A stretch of DNA of 64,000 nucleotides from CAVSWT01 sp963731745 (GCA_963731745.1 CAVSWT010000023.1:124001-188000), one strand, 5' to 3'; positions 1-8,856 are shown, numbered from the stretch's first letter. The notes: generated by a model from the letters alone, not told the origin. A program made the numbers and translations.

Positions 1-13
1 TCTTATTTTAATA

Positions 14-787
14 ATGAAAAAAATTAGAATTCTTTCATGGAATGTTAACGGCATTAGAGCTGTTCATAAAAAAGGTTTTACTGAATGGCTTTTAAAAGAA
101 AATCCCGATATCCTTTGTGTACAGGAAACTAAAGCTCATGAAGAACAATTAGTTGACGAATTAATAAATATACCTGGCTATCATTCATATTTTTGTTCCG
201 GAGAAAGAAAAGGATACAGCGGGGTAGCGATTTATTCAAAAGAAGAACCAATTTCTATAAATAAAGGATTTGGAATTGAACAATTTGATAACGAAGGAAG
301 AATATTAATTGCTGAATATCCTGAGTTTGTTCTATTTAATATTTATTATCCAAACGGAAAAGCACGGGCTGAAAGACTTCAATATAAAATGGAATTTTAT
401 GATGCATTTTTGAATTATGTTAACAAGCTTAAGAAGAAAGGTAAAAAAATTATTTTTTGCGGTGATGTTAATACAGCACATAAAGAAATTGATTTAGCAC
501 GTCCGAAAGAAAATTCAAAAACTTCAGGCTTCCTTCCTCAAGAAAGAGAATGGATAGACAAAGTAATAAGCAATAAATATATTGATACATTCAGAATGTT
601 TAACCAAGAACCTAATCAATATACTTGGTGGGATCAAGTTACGCGTGCGCGTGAACGAAATGTGGGCTGGCGTATTGATTATTTTTTCGTCTCTGAAGAC
701 TTAAAATCCAACGTTAAAAATGCATTTATTTTAAGCGATGTGATGGGTTCTGATCATTGCCCCATTGGCATTGAAATACATATTTAA
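14..787 (+). CDS. xth: Exodeoxyribonuclease III (AP endonuclease)
   Basis: ExoIII-type AP endonuclease and 3'-5' exonuclease of the endonuclease/exonuclease/phosphatase fold, acting in base excision repair in the cytoplasm. Visible motifs: LSWNVNGIRA at residues 7-16 (Asn10 metal ligand), VQETK at 36-40 (Glu38), YYPNG near 111-115, CGDVNTAH at 149-156 (Asp151, Asn153) and SDHCPI near the C-terminus (Asp247-His248 catalytic pair). The length of 257 aa is normal for the family and the frame is intact. The ATG lies at the very edge of the window, so its promoter is not visible. A photolyase gene follows in the same direction after about 75 bp, making a small DNA-repair pair that could be cotranscribed. 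The ExoIII assignment is secure; only the exact subfamily name (xthA or exoA) is open. Confidence 0.95.
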   Translation: MKKIRILSWNVNGIRAVHKKGFTEWLLKENPDILCVQETKAHEEQLVDELINIPGYHSYFCSGERKGYSGVAIYSKEEPISINKGFGIEQFDNEGRILIAEYPEFVLFNIYYPNGKARAERLQYKMEFYDAFLNYVNKLKKKGKKIIFCGDVNTAHKEIDLARPKENSKTSGFLPQEREWIDKVISNKYIDTFRMFNQEPNQYTWWDQVTRARERNVGWRIDYFFVSEDLKSNVKNAFILSDVMGSDHCPIGIEIHI

Positions 788-861
788 AGATATTTCTTTT
801 TATATTCCTTTCGAAAAACTCTAATCATACATTTATTAATTAATCTTTCCTTAAAATTTAA

Positions 862-2220
862 ATGGTAAACCCTAAACGGATTCGACTTCTTCAAAATGGT
901 GATAATAAAAAAGGTCCAGTCGCATATTGGATGAGCCGTGATCAAAGGCTTCACGATAATTGGGCAGTTTATTTTGCTCAACAACTTGCCGAAGAAAAAA
1001 AAGAAAAGTTTTGTATTGTATTTTGTTTACTGCCAAATTTTCTTGAAGCAACAATCCGGCAATATGATTTTATGCTGAAAGGACTTGAAGAATTGGAAAG
1101 CGAGGCTAATAAATTTAATATTCCGTTTTTCTTATTAAGCGGTAAACCGGAAGAAGAAATACCAAAATTTATAAAAGAAAAAAACATCAGTAATCTTGTT
1201 TCAGATTTTGATCCTTTAAGAATCAAAAGGATTTGGAAGCGAGATACTGCAAAAAAAATTGATATTCCATTTTATGAAGTTGACGCGCATAATATTGTTC
1301 CATGTCTGCAAGCTTCAGGTAAATTAGAATTTGCGGCATATACAATTAGGCCAAAGATCAATAAGCTGCTTCCGGAGTTTTTAGATTTATACCCTGAATT
1401 AAAAAAACAAAAAAAATCAGAAAACTTTTCTTCAAATAAAATCACTTGGAAAGAAGTTATAAATACTCTTCAAATAAATTTTGATGTTAAAGAAGTAAAT
1501 TGGATTAATCCGGGCAGTAAGGCAGCATTAAAAACTCTTGAAGATTTTTTAAAAAACAAACTTGAAAATTATAGCGACGAAAGAAACGATCCCAATAAAG
1601 ATGCGCAATCAAATCTTTCACCCTATCTGCATTTTGGACAGATCTCGGCTCAGAGAGTCGTTCTTGAAACACAAATGTTTGGCGGAAATCCGGAAACAGA
1701 AAAATCTTTTTTAGAAGAATTAGTTATAAGAAGGGAACTATCCGATAACTTTTGTTACTTTAATAAAAATTATGATTCTTTTGAAGGATTTCCCGAATGG
1801 GCTAAAAAAACATTAATCGAACATAGAAAAGATCAGCGTGAATTCATTTATAATGTAGAGGAATTTGAGCAAGCAAAAACACATGAAGATTTATGGAACG
1901 CTGCTCAAAAAGAATTGACAGTTAGGGGAAAATTGCACGGTTATATGAGAATGTATTGGGCAAAAAAAATTTTGGAGTGGAGCAAATCTCCGGAAGAAGC
2001 GTTAAGAATTTCAATCTATTTAAATGATAAATATGAGTTGGACGGGAGAGACCCAAATGGTTATGTTGGCTGTGCCTGGTCCATCGGCGGGGTTCATGAT
2101 AGAGCATGGTTTGAAAGAGAAATTTTTGGAAAAATTAGATATATGAATCTAAATGGGGCAAAACGAAAGTTTGATGTTGAAAATTATATTAATAATATAT
2201 CCGCTCATAGCTCGCAATAA
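862..2220 (+). CDS. phr: Class II deoxyribodipyrimidine photolyase
   Basis: Light-driven repair enzyme for cyclobutane pyrimidine dimers, binding FAD in the C-terminal helical domain. The N-terminal Rossmann-like domain opens with GPVAYWMSRDQRLHDNWAV at residues ~19-37, typical of class II photolyases. The C-terminal half carries MRMYWAKKILEW and the class II signature DGRDPNGYVGCAWSIGG near residues 395-411. The length of 452 aa is usual. It lies about 75 bp downstream of exonuclease III in the same orientation, so two DNA-repair genes are adjacent. The ATG at 862 is used; no strong Shine-Dalgarno sequence is visible. The class II assignment is secure from the signature motif; this group is distinct from the E. 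coli class I PhrB lineage. Confidence 0.93.
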   Translation: MVNPKRIRLLQNGDNKKGPVAYWMSRDQRLHDNWAVYFAQQLAEEKKEKFCIVFCLLPNFLEATIRQYDFMLKGLEELESEANKFNIPFFLLSGKPEEEIPKFIKEKNISNLVSDFDPLRIKRIWKRDTAKKIDIPFYEVDAHNIVPCLQASGKLEFAAYTIRPKINKLLPEFLDLYPELKKQKKSENFSSNKITWKEVINTLQINFDVKEVNWINPGSKAALKTLEDFLKNKLENYSDERNDPNKDAQSNLSPYLHFGQISAQRVVLETQMFGGNPETEKSFLEELVIRRELSDNFCYFNKNYDSFEGFPEWAKKTLIEHRKDQREFIYNVEEFEQAKTHEDLWNAAQKELTVRGKLHGYMRMYWAKKILEWSKSPEEALRISIYLNDKYELDGRDPNGYVGCAWSIGGVHDRAWFEREIFGKIRYMNLNGAKRKFDVENYINNISAHSSQ

Positions 2221-2377
2221 TTCCAATTAAAATTGCTAAAATGGCTAATATTACAAGATTAGATACTTTAAAACCTAATATTATGCATAAATTCAAATTA
2301 ACATTTGTGGAATAATTATTGCTCAAAAGTTGTTTTATAATTAAAATTCAAACTTTGAATAGTTATTCCAAATTCAG

Positions 2378-4336
2378 ATGATTAAATCAATAGGGCGATT
2401 TCAAAAATTACCATTTAAATTAACACTGGTTTTTGCAGTGTTTGGATTTGTAGCATTATTATTTGCTTTTCTTGTTCTGACAGGAAATTTCCAGGAAAAA
2501 ACTTTTTCGGATTTTTATGCGAAAAAAGATATTCTTACAAGAAGTTTCGTTGCAAATGTCCGGTATGAATTATCAATAAATGAAAAAAAACGAACCTATA
2601 ATACATTAAAAGATTCTTCAAGACTTAAAGAGTTCGAATACCTGGTTTTAACAGATGATACAGGCAAAGTTCTTTTCGACTATAATTTAACGTTTGCTGA
2701 TTCACTTAATTATTCTACGATAAAAGCTCCAGCAAGTCTACCAATCAATACAACAATTTATGCGCTTATAAACCCGTTAAAAAATTATGAATTATTAAGA
2801 GATTATATACCGATATCAATGCGTGATAATATATTAGGTAACTTATATTTTGGAATTTCAATTGAAAATTTGAGTCAGGAAATTTCAGAATATAATTTTA
2901 ATCTTACTATGGGGGGATTATTTTTATATTTCTTAAGTATCATCCTTGTATATATTGTTACAAAAGTTTTTACACGTCCTATTGATAATATACTGAAGGT
3001 TACGGAAGATCTTTCCAGCGGCCGTTATGCAGCGCGTTCAAATTATTTGGGCGAAAATCAAATTGGGGATCTGGCTCATAATATTAACAGAATAGCGCAT
3101 AATATTGAAACTTTATCTAGTCAAAATGAAAGTTTAAATAAGCAGCTTAAAGTGATTATGAAAGATAAGCTGGGTGAACTTAATTTTGAAATCAACCAGA
3201 GAAGAATGGCCGAATTTTCTTTGAAAAAAAGTGAAGAACAATTTCGTCTGATGTTTGAATTAGCACCTATTGGAATGTTTATAAGTTCTACTGATAGAGT
3301 AATTAAAAAAGTAAACCAGGCTTTTTGCAACACCATCGGATATACTGAAGAAGAATTAATTAAAACAAATTATGGGGTTATAACTTATCCAGATGACAAT
3401 ATGGAAGATATAGCATTGCATAATGAACTTTTAAATAATAAAGTTGAGAATATAACTTTTGAAAAAAGATTTATCACTAAAAATAATAAAGTTATTTATG
3501 CAATTTTAAAATCTGTTTTGCTTAGAGATGAAAAAAACAAACCTCTACATTTTATTGAACAGATACTTGATATTACAGAGCGTAAACGAACTGAACAGGA
3601 ATTAATCACTGCAAAAGAGAAAGCTGAAGAATCGGATAGGTTAAAGACTGCTTTTCTTGCCCAAATGTCTCATGAAATTCGAACCCCGCTTAATATTATT
3701 CTAAACGCAACTCCGTTAATTGCTGATGAATTTGAAAACGGCATTGATGAAGAAACTGAAGTGCTATTGGACTCCGTTAACAGCGCGGGCAAACGACTTC
3801 AAAGAACTATTGATATGATTTTAAATATGTCATCAATTCAGTCGGGCAATTATAAACCTGATAATGAACTAATTGATATTGATATTGAGTTGAGGAAATT
3901 GGTGGAAGAATTTAAACCACTCTGTCAGGAAAAGAATTTAGGATTATTTTTCTTTAATGAGACGAAGGATGCCAAAATATTTGGAGACAGGTACACTATA
4001 ATTCAAAGCTTCCAAAATTTAATCCATAATTCTATTAAATACACCATTCGCGGCAAAATAGATGTGGTGATTTTTAAAGATGAAGACAACAAAGTTCAAG
4101 TGAATATATCCGATACCGGAATAGGAATGTCGGAAGATTATTTAACAAAACTTTTCCATCCTTTTTCCCAGGAGGATGTAGGCCATAAAAGAGAATTTGA
4201 AGGCAACGGTTTAGGATTAGCTTTAGTTAAAAAATATCTAGATTTAAATAAAGCAGAAATACTAGTTAGAAGTAAAAAAGAGGTTGGCTCAACATTTACA
4301 GTTTCTTTTACTTCTCAAGTCACTCAGTTAGCATGA
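2378..4336 (+). CDS. Membrane PAS sensor histidine kinase
   Basis: Predicted inner-membrane hybrid-free sensor kinase of 652 aa. A first membrane segment lies at about residues 17-38, followed by a ~140-residue periplasmic sensor region, a second membrane segment near 180-200, a HAMP linker (~200-250), a coiled coil, a PAS domain with PAC tail (~285-405, ending ITERKRTEQEL), the HisKA phosphoacceptor box AQMSHEIRTPLN near 430, and an ATP-binding domain with DTGIGMS and GNGLGLALVKKYL. All catalytic boxes are present. No response regulator is adjacent, so this is an orphan kinase whose partner is unknown; the cluster at 33-39 kb is a separate system. The gap upstream (2221-2377) shows no gene. 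The signal cannot be deduced. Confidence 0.9.
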   Translation: MIKSIGRFQKLPFKLTLVFAVFGFVALLFAFLVLTGNFQEKTFSDFYAKKDILTRSFVANVRYELSINEKKRTYNTLKDSSRLKEFEYLVLTDDTGKVLFDYNLTFADSLNYSTIKAPASLPINTTIYALINPLKNYELLRDYIPISMRDNILGNLYFGISIENLSQEISEYNFNLTMGGLFLYFLSIILVYIVTKVFTRPIDNILKVTEDLSSGRYAARSNYLGENQIGDLAHNINRIAHNIETLSSQNESLNKQLKVIMKDKLGELNFEINQRRMAEFSLKKSEEQFRLMFELAPIGMFISSTDRVIKKVNQAFCNTIGYTEEELIKTNYGVITYPDDNMEDIALHNELLNNKVENITFEKRFITKNNKVIYAILKSVLLRDEKNKPLHFIEQILDITERKRTEQELITAKEKAEESDRLKTAFLAQMSHEIRTPLNIILNATPLIADEFENGIDEETEVLLDSVNSAGKRLQRTIDMILNMSSIQSGNYKPDNELIDIDIELRKLVEEFKPLCQEKNLGLFFFNETKDAKIFGDRYTIIQSFQNLIHNSIKYTIRGKIDVVIFKDEDNKVQVNISDTGIGMSEDYLTKLFHPFSQEDVGHKREFEGNGLGLALVKKYLDLNKAEILVRSKKEVGSTFTVSFTSQVTQLA

Positions 4337-4464
4337 TAAAAATCCATTTCGAAAAATTTCTTTCTTGATTATTTAAATATCATCTTGTGCGAAATAAAAT
4401 GTATTTTTTGTAGAGTATTCTTTTCTTAAATTTATATTTCCCAAAACAAAAAAATTATCTAAAA

Positions 4465-5352
4465 ATGAAGAACTTTAGAGTACTATTATTTTATAAATAT
4501 GTGGATGTTGATAATCCTGAAAAATTTATGAATGAACATTTAGAATTCTGTTTTAGAAATGAAATTAAAGGAAGAGTGTTTATTTCAGCCGAAGGGATAA
4601 ATGGAACGGTTTCTGGAACGATTGATAACATAAATAAATACAAAGAAAATTTAACAAGCTATCATTACTTTCATGATATTATTTTTAAGGCAGACGAAGC
4701 TGAAGAACATGCTTTTTATAAAATGCACGTTAGAGTAAAAAAAGAGATTGTTAATTCCGATTTACAGGAGATAGATTTTAACAATGGTGGAAAAAGATTA
4801 ACTCCCGAAGAGCTTTTAAAGTTTTATGAAGAAGGAAAAGAATTTATAATTGTGGATGCAAGGAATAATTATGAAAGTAATATTGGAAAATTTAAAAATG
4901 CAGTTACACCAGATATTAAAAACTTTCGCCAATGGCCTGATGTAGTTGATTCATTAAAAGAGAATAAAGATAAAACGATAGTTACTTATTGCACGGGAGG
5001 AATTAGATGCGAAAAAGCATCAGCTTATATGGTTCAGCAGGGCTTTAAAAATGTTTACCAGCTTGAAGGCGGTATAGTGTCATACGCAAAAAAATTCCCT
5101 GATACTTATTGGGAAGGTGGAATATTTGTTTTTGACGAAAGACGAGTAGTTGAACCAAATTCTAAAAATGAATTGAAATATATTGCCAGTTGTCATTATT
5201 GCGGTAAACCGACTTCATATTATATTAATTGTCATAACCAAAATTGTGATAAAATTATTATTAGCTGCCACGAATGCAAAGCGCCAAATGATTACTGCTG
5301 TTCCGAAGAATGCCGTTCTTCACCAAATAAAAGAAATAGATATTACGGATAG
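4465..5352 (+). CDS. trhO: tRNA uridine(34) hydroxylase, rhodanese family
   Basis: TrhO (YceA) family enzyme that hydroxylates U34 of certain tRNAs to ho5U without prephenate. Residues 1-95 form the ferredoxin-like N-terminal domain with the signature FISAEGINGTVSG near 38-50. The central rhodanese domain contains VTYCTGGIRCEKASAYM with catalytic Cys176 and the second conserved Cys182. The C-terminal tail is rich in cysteines arranged as CHYC...CHNQNC...CHEC...CC..EC, probably a metal-binding tail seen in longer family members. The length of 295 aa and all key residues support an active enzyme. A short overlapping open frame at 5183-5377 is a shadow. The following gene is separated by a regulated promoter, so this is probably the end of its transcription unit. 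Confidence 0.92.
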   Translation: MKNFRVLLFYKYVDVDNPEKFMNEHLEFCFRNEIKGRVFISAEGINGTVSGTIDNINKYKENLTSYHYFHDIIFKADEAEEHAFYKMHVRVKKEIVNSDLQEIDFNNGGKRLTPEELLKFYEEGKEFIIVDARNNYESNIGKFKNAVTPDIKNFRQWPDVVDSLKENKDKTIVTYCTGGIRCEKASAYMVQQGFKNVYQLEGGIVSYAKKFPDTYWEGGIFVFDERRVVEPNSKNELKYIASCHYCGKPTSYYINCHNQNCDKIIISCHECKAPNDYCCSEECRSSPNKRNRYYG

Positions 5353-5412
5353 TATTAAAAATATTAAAGAAGAATAATTCAGCAAATTATAAATTAATAT
5401 TTCAGTAAGCTC

Positions 5413-5454
5413 TTGTATAAATTTAATTTTTATCTTAACTTTGAAACACAAAGT
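5413..5454 (+). promoter_or_regulatory. Bacteroidetes-type promoter with overlapping palindromic operator
   Basis: A -33 TTG (5413-5415) and a -7 TAACTTTG (5436-5443) are separated by 20 nt, matching the TTG / TAnnTTTG promoter form of Bacteroidetes-type housekeeping sigma factors. An inverted repeat ACTTTG-AAACA-CAAAGT (5438-5454) overlaps the -7 element. The same palindrome recurs upstream of the membrane gene at 6483, and a winged-helix regulator gene lies between the two, so autoregulation is likely by inference. Confidence 0.6.
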
Positions 5455-5474
5455 ACTATGAATAAGAGAAATTA

Positions 5475-6086
5475 ATGAAAAAAGAACAAAACCATATTCA
5501 AGATATAGCTGAAATCCGCTCAATGATGGAGCGTTCATCCAAATTTCTATCTCTATCAGGGCTCGCGGGCATAATGGCAGGTATTTACGCTTTGGCCGGA
5601 GCTTATATAGCGTACTCATACTTTCATTTTAATCCTGATGAGATTACGTACCAAATTACAAAATCCAGCCTGCCGAACATCTTTTTTTTGGCAATAATAA
5701 TTTTAATATTCGCTTTGGCTACAGCTATTTTTTTATCATATAAGAAGGCCGGCAATAAAGGGGAGAAGATTTGGAACCCAACTTCCCGACGACTTTTAGC
5801 AAGCATGGCCGTTCCTTTATTATCCGGTGGGATTCTGATTCTGGTATTAATATCTAAAGGTTTAGTAGGTTTAATTGCACCCCTCACACTTCTGTTCTAC
5901 GGACTTGCATTATATAATGCCAGCAAATTTACTATTGATGAGTTGAAGATTTTGGGACTGCTGGAGATTGGGCTGGGTTTAATCAGCACCTTCTTTATTG
6001 AATACACTTTAATCTTTTGGGCTTTTGGTTTCGGAGCTGCTCACATTATTTATGGGATTTATATGTATTTCAGGTATGAGAGGTGA
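5475..6086 (+). CDS. Multi-pass membrane protein upstream of winged-helix regulator
   Basis: A 203-residue predicted inner-membrane protein. After a charged N-terminus (MKKEQNHIQDIAEIRSMMERSS) there are about six hydrophobic stretches: near residues 25-45, 65-90, 110-125, 128-145, 155-175 and 175-195. I do not recognise a named family with confidence; the arrangement of a short cytoplasmic N-terminus followed by membrane helices and a downstream winged-helix gene is common in Bacteroidetes-group genomes. Its stop overlaps the GTG start of the regulator gene by 4 bp (GTGA), so the two are translationally coupled. It is transcribed from the promoter at 5413-5443, which carries a palindrome shared with the next membrane gene. 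The function is unknown; a membrane partner of the regulator is one possibility. Confidence 0.75.
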   Translation: MKKEQNHIQDIAEIRSMMERSSKFLSLSGLAGIMAGIYALAGAYIAYSYFHFNPDEITYQITKSSLPNIFFLAIIILIFALATAIFLSYKKAGNKGEKIWNPTSRRLLASMAVPLLSGGILILVLISKGLVGLIAPLTLLFYGLALYNASKFTIDELKILGLLEIGLGLISTFFIEYTLIFWAFGFGAAHIIYGIYMYFRYER

Positions 6087-6382
6087 GAGTATCAATTGAC
6101 CATCTGAATAAAGCATTTGAAAGCCGCGTTAGGCTTGGAATTATGTCAGCTTTAGCGGTAAACGATAAACTTGATTTTAATTCGCTCAAAGAATTTCTTG
6201 ATGTTACCGACGGCAACCTAGCAAGCCATCTAAAAGGATTGGAAAAAGAAAAATATATCGGCGTCGAAAAGTCATTTATTGATCGAAAACCAAACACCAA
6301 ATATTTTTTAACTAAAGAAGGTAAGAAAGCATTCGATGACCATCTTAAAGCGTTGGAACAATTAATAAAAACCCAAAAATAA
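6083..6382 (+). CDS. Winged-helix transcriptional regulator (HTH_34-like)
   Basis: A 99-residue DNA-binding protein consisting of a single winged-helix domain. The recognition helix region is in LASHLKGLEKEKYIGVEKSF (residues ~46-65) and the wing in DRKPNTKYFLTKEGKKAF. This matches the small MarR/ArsR-like winged-helix proteins (PF13601 type) found in Bacteroidetes-group genomes. It starts at GTG 6083, overlapping the upstream membrane gene by 4 bp, which fixes the start. No metal-binding cysteines or ligand domain are visible. The palindrome ACTTTG-N5-CAAAGT occurs both upstream of this operon and immediately downstream of this gene, before the next membrane gene, and is the natural candidate operator. 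The role as local repressor is inference. Confidence 0.85.
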   Translation: MRVSIDHLNKAFESRVRLGIMSALAVNDKLDFNSLKEFLDVTDGNLASHLKGLEKEKYIGVEKSFIDRKPNTKYFLTKEGKKAFDDHLKALEQLIKTQK

Positions 6383-6398
6383 AAATTTTTTGTAACGA

Positions 6399-6417
6399 TA
6401 CTTTGAGATACAAAGTA
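6399..6417. promoter_or_regulatory. Second copy of palindromic operator
   Basis: Perfect inverted repeat TACTTTG-AGATA-CAAAGTA with 7-bp arms, lying between the winged-helix gene and the membrane gene at 6483. Its core matches the palindrome at 5438-5454. It is followed at once by two adjacent 18-bp copies of CTTTTTATAAGTAAATAA. It is the likely binding site of the regulator encoded at 6083-6382. Confidence 0.6.
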
Positions 6418-6453
6418 CTTTTTATAAGTAAATAACTTTTTATAAGTAAATAA
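6418..6453. repeat. Perfect 18-bp tandem duplication in a leader
   Basis: CTTTTTATAAGTAAATAA occurs twice back to back (6418-6435 and 6436-6453) between the palindromic operator and the AGAGG Shine-Dalgarno of the gene at 6483. It lengthens the untranslated leader by one unit and may come from replication slippage. Confidence 0.9.
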
Positions 6454-6482
6454 TAATAACAATAATAATAAGAGGTAAAATT

Positions 6483-7127
6483 ATGCATATAAATAATTCA
6501 TTTTATAAATTGCTGATAGGCCCTGCCATTGTAACTGCTGTTTTACTGCTGATCCCATTTTTAGCAATGTTGTTTACAGGTGAAGTAAACTGGAATCTGT
6601 TCGATTTTATAGTCGCAGGAATCCTGCTGTTCGGAACAGGATCTGCATATAAGCTGATTACAAGTAAAGCATCCAATATGGTTTATAAAATTGCCGTGGC
6701 AATTGCCTGCGCTTCGGGACTCTTTCTTATCTGGGCTAATCTGGCAGTGGGCATTCTCGGATCGGAGGAGAATCCTGTTAACCTCATTTACTTCGGAGTG
6801 ATAGCGATCGGTTTGATTGGAGTTTTTATTTCGAACTTTCGAGCGAATGGAATGGCGTATACGATGTTCGCCATGACGGGTGTTATGCTCTTAATCCCTA
6901 TATTTTTGCTGATCTTCGGAGCCCCGGATAAGGATGATATGATAGGCTTTAATTTAATAGGTTTATTCGGGCTTCATGGATTCTTTGCCGTACAGTTCGT
7001 TATTTCAGCATTACTGTTTCGCCGCGCCGCACTAGAAACGAAACGTGCGGATACTTCAAAAGATGAAAAAAAAAATGAAGAGATGAATAACTTAACTTCT
7101 AAATTATCTGAAAATATATGGGGATAA
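6483..7127 (+). CDS. Multi-pass membrane protein, operator-controlled
   Basis: A 214-residue predicted membrane protein with about six hydrophobic segments (near residues 12-33, 40-58, 70-92, 100-118, 125-145 and 155-178) and a charged cytoplasmic tail rich in Lys, Glu and Asp (residues ~182-205). I cannot name its family. The ATG at 6483 is preceded by AGAGG, and the leader contains the palindrome and tandem 18-bp repeat described separately. It shares the operator motif with the upstream membrane/regulator operon, so it is probably part of the same regulon. A weak hairpin follows the gene. Function unknown. Confidence 0.75.
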   Translation: MHINNSFYKLLIGPAIVTAVLLLIPFLAMLFTGEVNWNLFDFIVAGILLFGTGSAYKLITSKASNMVYKIAVAIACASGLFLIWANLAVGILGSEENPVNLIYFGVIAIGLIGVFISNFRANGMAYTMFAMTGVMLLIPIFLLIFGAPDKDDMIGFNLIGLFGLHGFFAVQFVISALLFRRAALETKRADTSKDEKKNEEMNNLTSKLSENIWG

Positions 7128-7140
7128 TATTCTAACTTGA

Positions 7141-7162
7141 GAGATAAAAATCTCCTCTTTTG
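7141..7162 (+). terminator. Weak candidate terminator
   Basis: A short stem GAGAT-AAAA-ATCTC (7141-7154) is followed by the T-rich stretch CTCTTTTG. The stem is only 5 bp, so this is a weak call. Confidence 0.3.
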
Positions 7163-7198
7163 TTTATTATTATTACCTATTATTTTTAATTATGGAAA

Positions 7199-7713
7199 TT
7201 GAAGAATCAAAATTTAGAAGAGCCGAGAAAAAAGAAGTTCTTAAAAAAATGGATCGCTTCAATTTTAATCCTGCCAATTATTATCTATCTTATTTTAACG
7301 AGGGGAAATTATACGTGGATTGATAATGCCGATTTGGTAATTCATGAAGCAGGGCATTTCTTCTTTCTGTTTTTCGGAAAGTTTATCTACACAGCCGGGG
7401 GAACTTTAATGCAAATCATTCTGCCTTCATTAATTGCCTGGTACTTTTTTAGAAATCTATATCGGACTGGCGTACAAATATCTTTATTATGGTTCGGACA
7501 AAATTTGATAAACATTAGCGTATATGCTGCGGATGCTCAGATTAAGAAAACTGCATCTGCTCGGAGGAAATAAAGTTTATCACGATTGGCACTATCATGC
7601 TAGGCGAATTGCATATTTTAAATTATGATTTTGCTGTCGGCTACTTATTTTTTGGAATAGCCGTCATAGTTTTTATTGTTGCTTTATTAATGCCTCTTGT
7701 AATTAAAGATTAA
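7199..7713 (+). CDS. HEAGH membrane metalloprotease-like protein, frame-disrupted
   Basis: A membrane protein with the zinc-protease-like motif HEAGH at residues ~49-53, flanked by hydrophobic segments, as in M50-like membrane peptidases and their inactive relatives. The open frame from TTG 7199 stops at 7573 after a nonsensical tail. Removing one A at about 7547-7550 restores LHLLGGNKVYHDWHY, and removing one further base near 7596 restores MLGELHILNYDFAVGYLF and a final membrane segment ending at 7713. The whole reading is then ~170 aa. An ATG at 7192 is out of frame with the TTG start by one base, which may be a third error. All events are single-base insertions, so sequencing error is as likely as decay. 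It is next to the winged-helix membrane module. Function unknown. Confidence 0.55.
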
Positions 7714-7744
7714 ATATTATTTTTGCCGTTAAAAATTTATAGTT

Positions 7745-8563
7745 ATGATTAGAATTCAATTTATATTAATAGTTTTAATTGCCGTCAGCGTTTACGCGCA
7801 GGATAGTCTAGTAACCACCTATTTTGATAATGGCAATAAAAAAGAAGAGTATCATCTTAATAAAAATATTCGTGTCGGTGAAGACACACTATATTTTGAA
7901 AATGGTAAAATCAAAGAAGAACGAAACTATATTAATGGAAAAATTGAAGGACTGGTAAAAGTATATTCTGAAGAAGGTAAACTTCAAAGAACTATTTATA
8001 TTGAAGAAGGCAGAAGAAATGGCCCGACTTCCATATTTACGGAAGATGGGATTTATGTAAAAGATGTTAATTATGATAATGGGAAAAAAGTCCCCGACGT
8101 TGACCCATATGAAGAATTAGAAAAAAAATTAGCATCTAATTCCAAAGAGAAAAATGAACAAAAAAGAAATATTGTAAAAACAAAAGTAGAAAAGAAAATT
8201 GACCGTTCTATACCACCGAAGTTAGAGGAAGACGTTGCTGCAGATGACCCGGCATTTTTCCTAAGTGTAGAAGTAATGCCAGAACCGGTTGGCGGCATTG
8301 AAGCAATTCAAAAGAAAATAATTTATCCTAAAAGAGCTATAAATAATAATATTGAAGGAACAGTAAAAATACGCGCATTCATAGATGAATTTGGTGAAGT
8401 GACAGAGGCATCTGTTGCGGAAGGTATTGGTTACGGCTGTGATGAAGCAGCCAAAACTGCAGTTTATTATTCGAAGTTTAAACCCGGCGTTCAAAAAGGG
8501 AAGAAAGTTAAAGTGCAAATGATAATCCCTATTGAATTTAAACTTCCAAAAGAGCAGGACTGA
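7745..8563 (+). CDS. MORN-like repeat protein with TonB C-terminal domain
   Basis: A 272-residue exported protein. Residues 1-19 (MIRIQFILIVLIAVSVYAQ) look like a signal peptide. Residues ~24-110 contain repeated YFDNGNKKEEYHL / YFENGKIKEERNYINGKIEG / YSEEGKLQRTIYIEEGRRNG units, the MORN-variant repeats typical of the YwqK family. A Lys/Glu-rich linker follows, then a TonB C-terminal-like domain (~175-270) with PVGG, YPKRAINNNIEGTVKIRAFIDEFGEV and a final beta strand. No N-terminal membrane anchor or Pro-rich spacer is seen, so it is not a classical TonB; it may be a periplasmic adaptor. It stands alone, with no ExbB/ExbD or receptor beside it. The gap 8564-8856 holds no gene I can support. 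Confidence 0.8.
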   Translation: MIRIQFILIVLIAVSVYAQDSLVTTYFDNGNKKEEYHLNKNIRVGEDTLYFENGKIKEERNYINGKIEGLVKVYSEEGKLQRTIYIEEGRRNGPTSIFTEDGIYVKDVNYDNGKKVPDVDPYEELEKKLASNSKEKNEQKRNIVKTKVEKKIDRSIPPKLEEDVAADDPAFFLSVEVMPEPVGGIEAIQKKIIYPKRAINNNIEGTVKIRAFIDEFGEVTEASVAEGIGYGCDEAAKTAVYYSKFKPGVQKGKKVKVQMIIPIEFKLPKEQD

Positions 8564-8856
8564 AAAGCGTTCTATAAGAAATGCCTGATTAAAATGAATA
8601 GTTAAAAATCGGAAACAACCAGGCCTAGTTTGTATCTTTTATCCAATCAGGTTCTATTTTTTACTTCTGTTTTTCATCCATCAACCACTTAAAAAATTAG
8701 CAGTAGAACATTATTTATAACGGTTTTATTTTAAAGTTAATTGATTGTTTTTTCAATTATTAAAGTTTATTTTTGGTCACTTTTCAATTAAAAATTATTA
8801 AAAAAAATATGTAGCAACCAATAATTTATTTTGCCACTTAAAATTAGGGAGTAAAA

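Noticed and set aside
5183..5377. 64-aa plus-strand frame inside the trhO 3' end
   Set aside because: It is an out-of-frame shadow of the cysteine-rich C-terminus.
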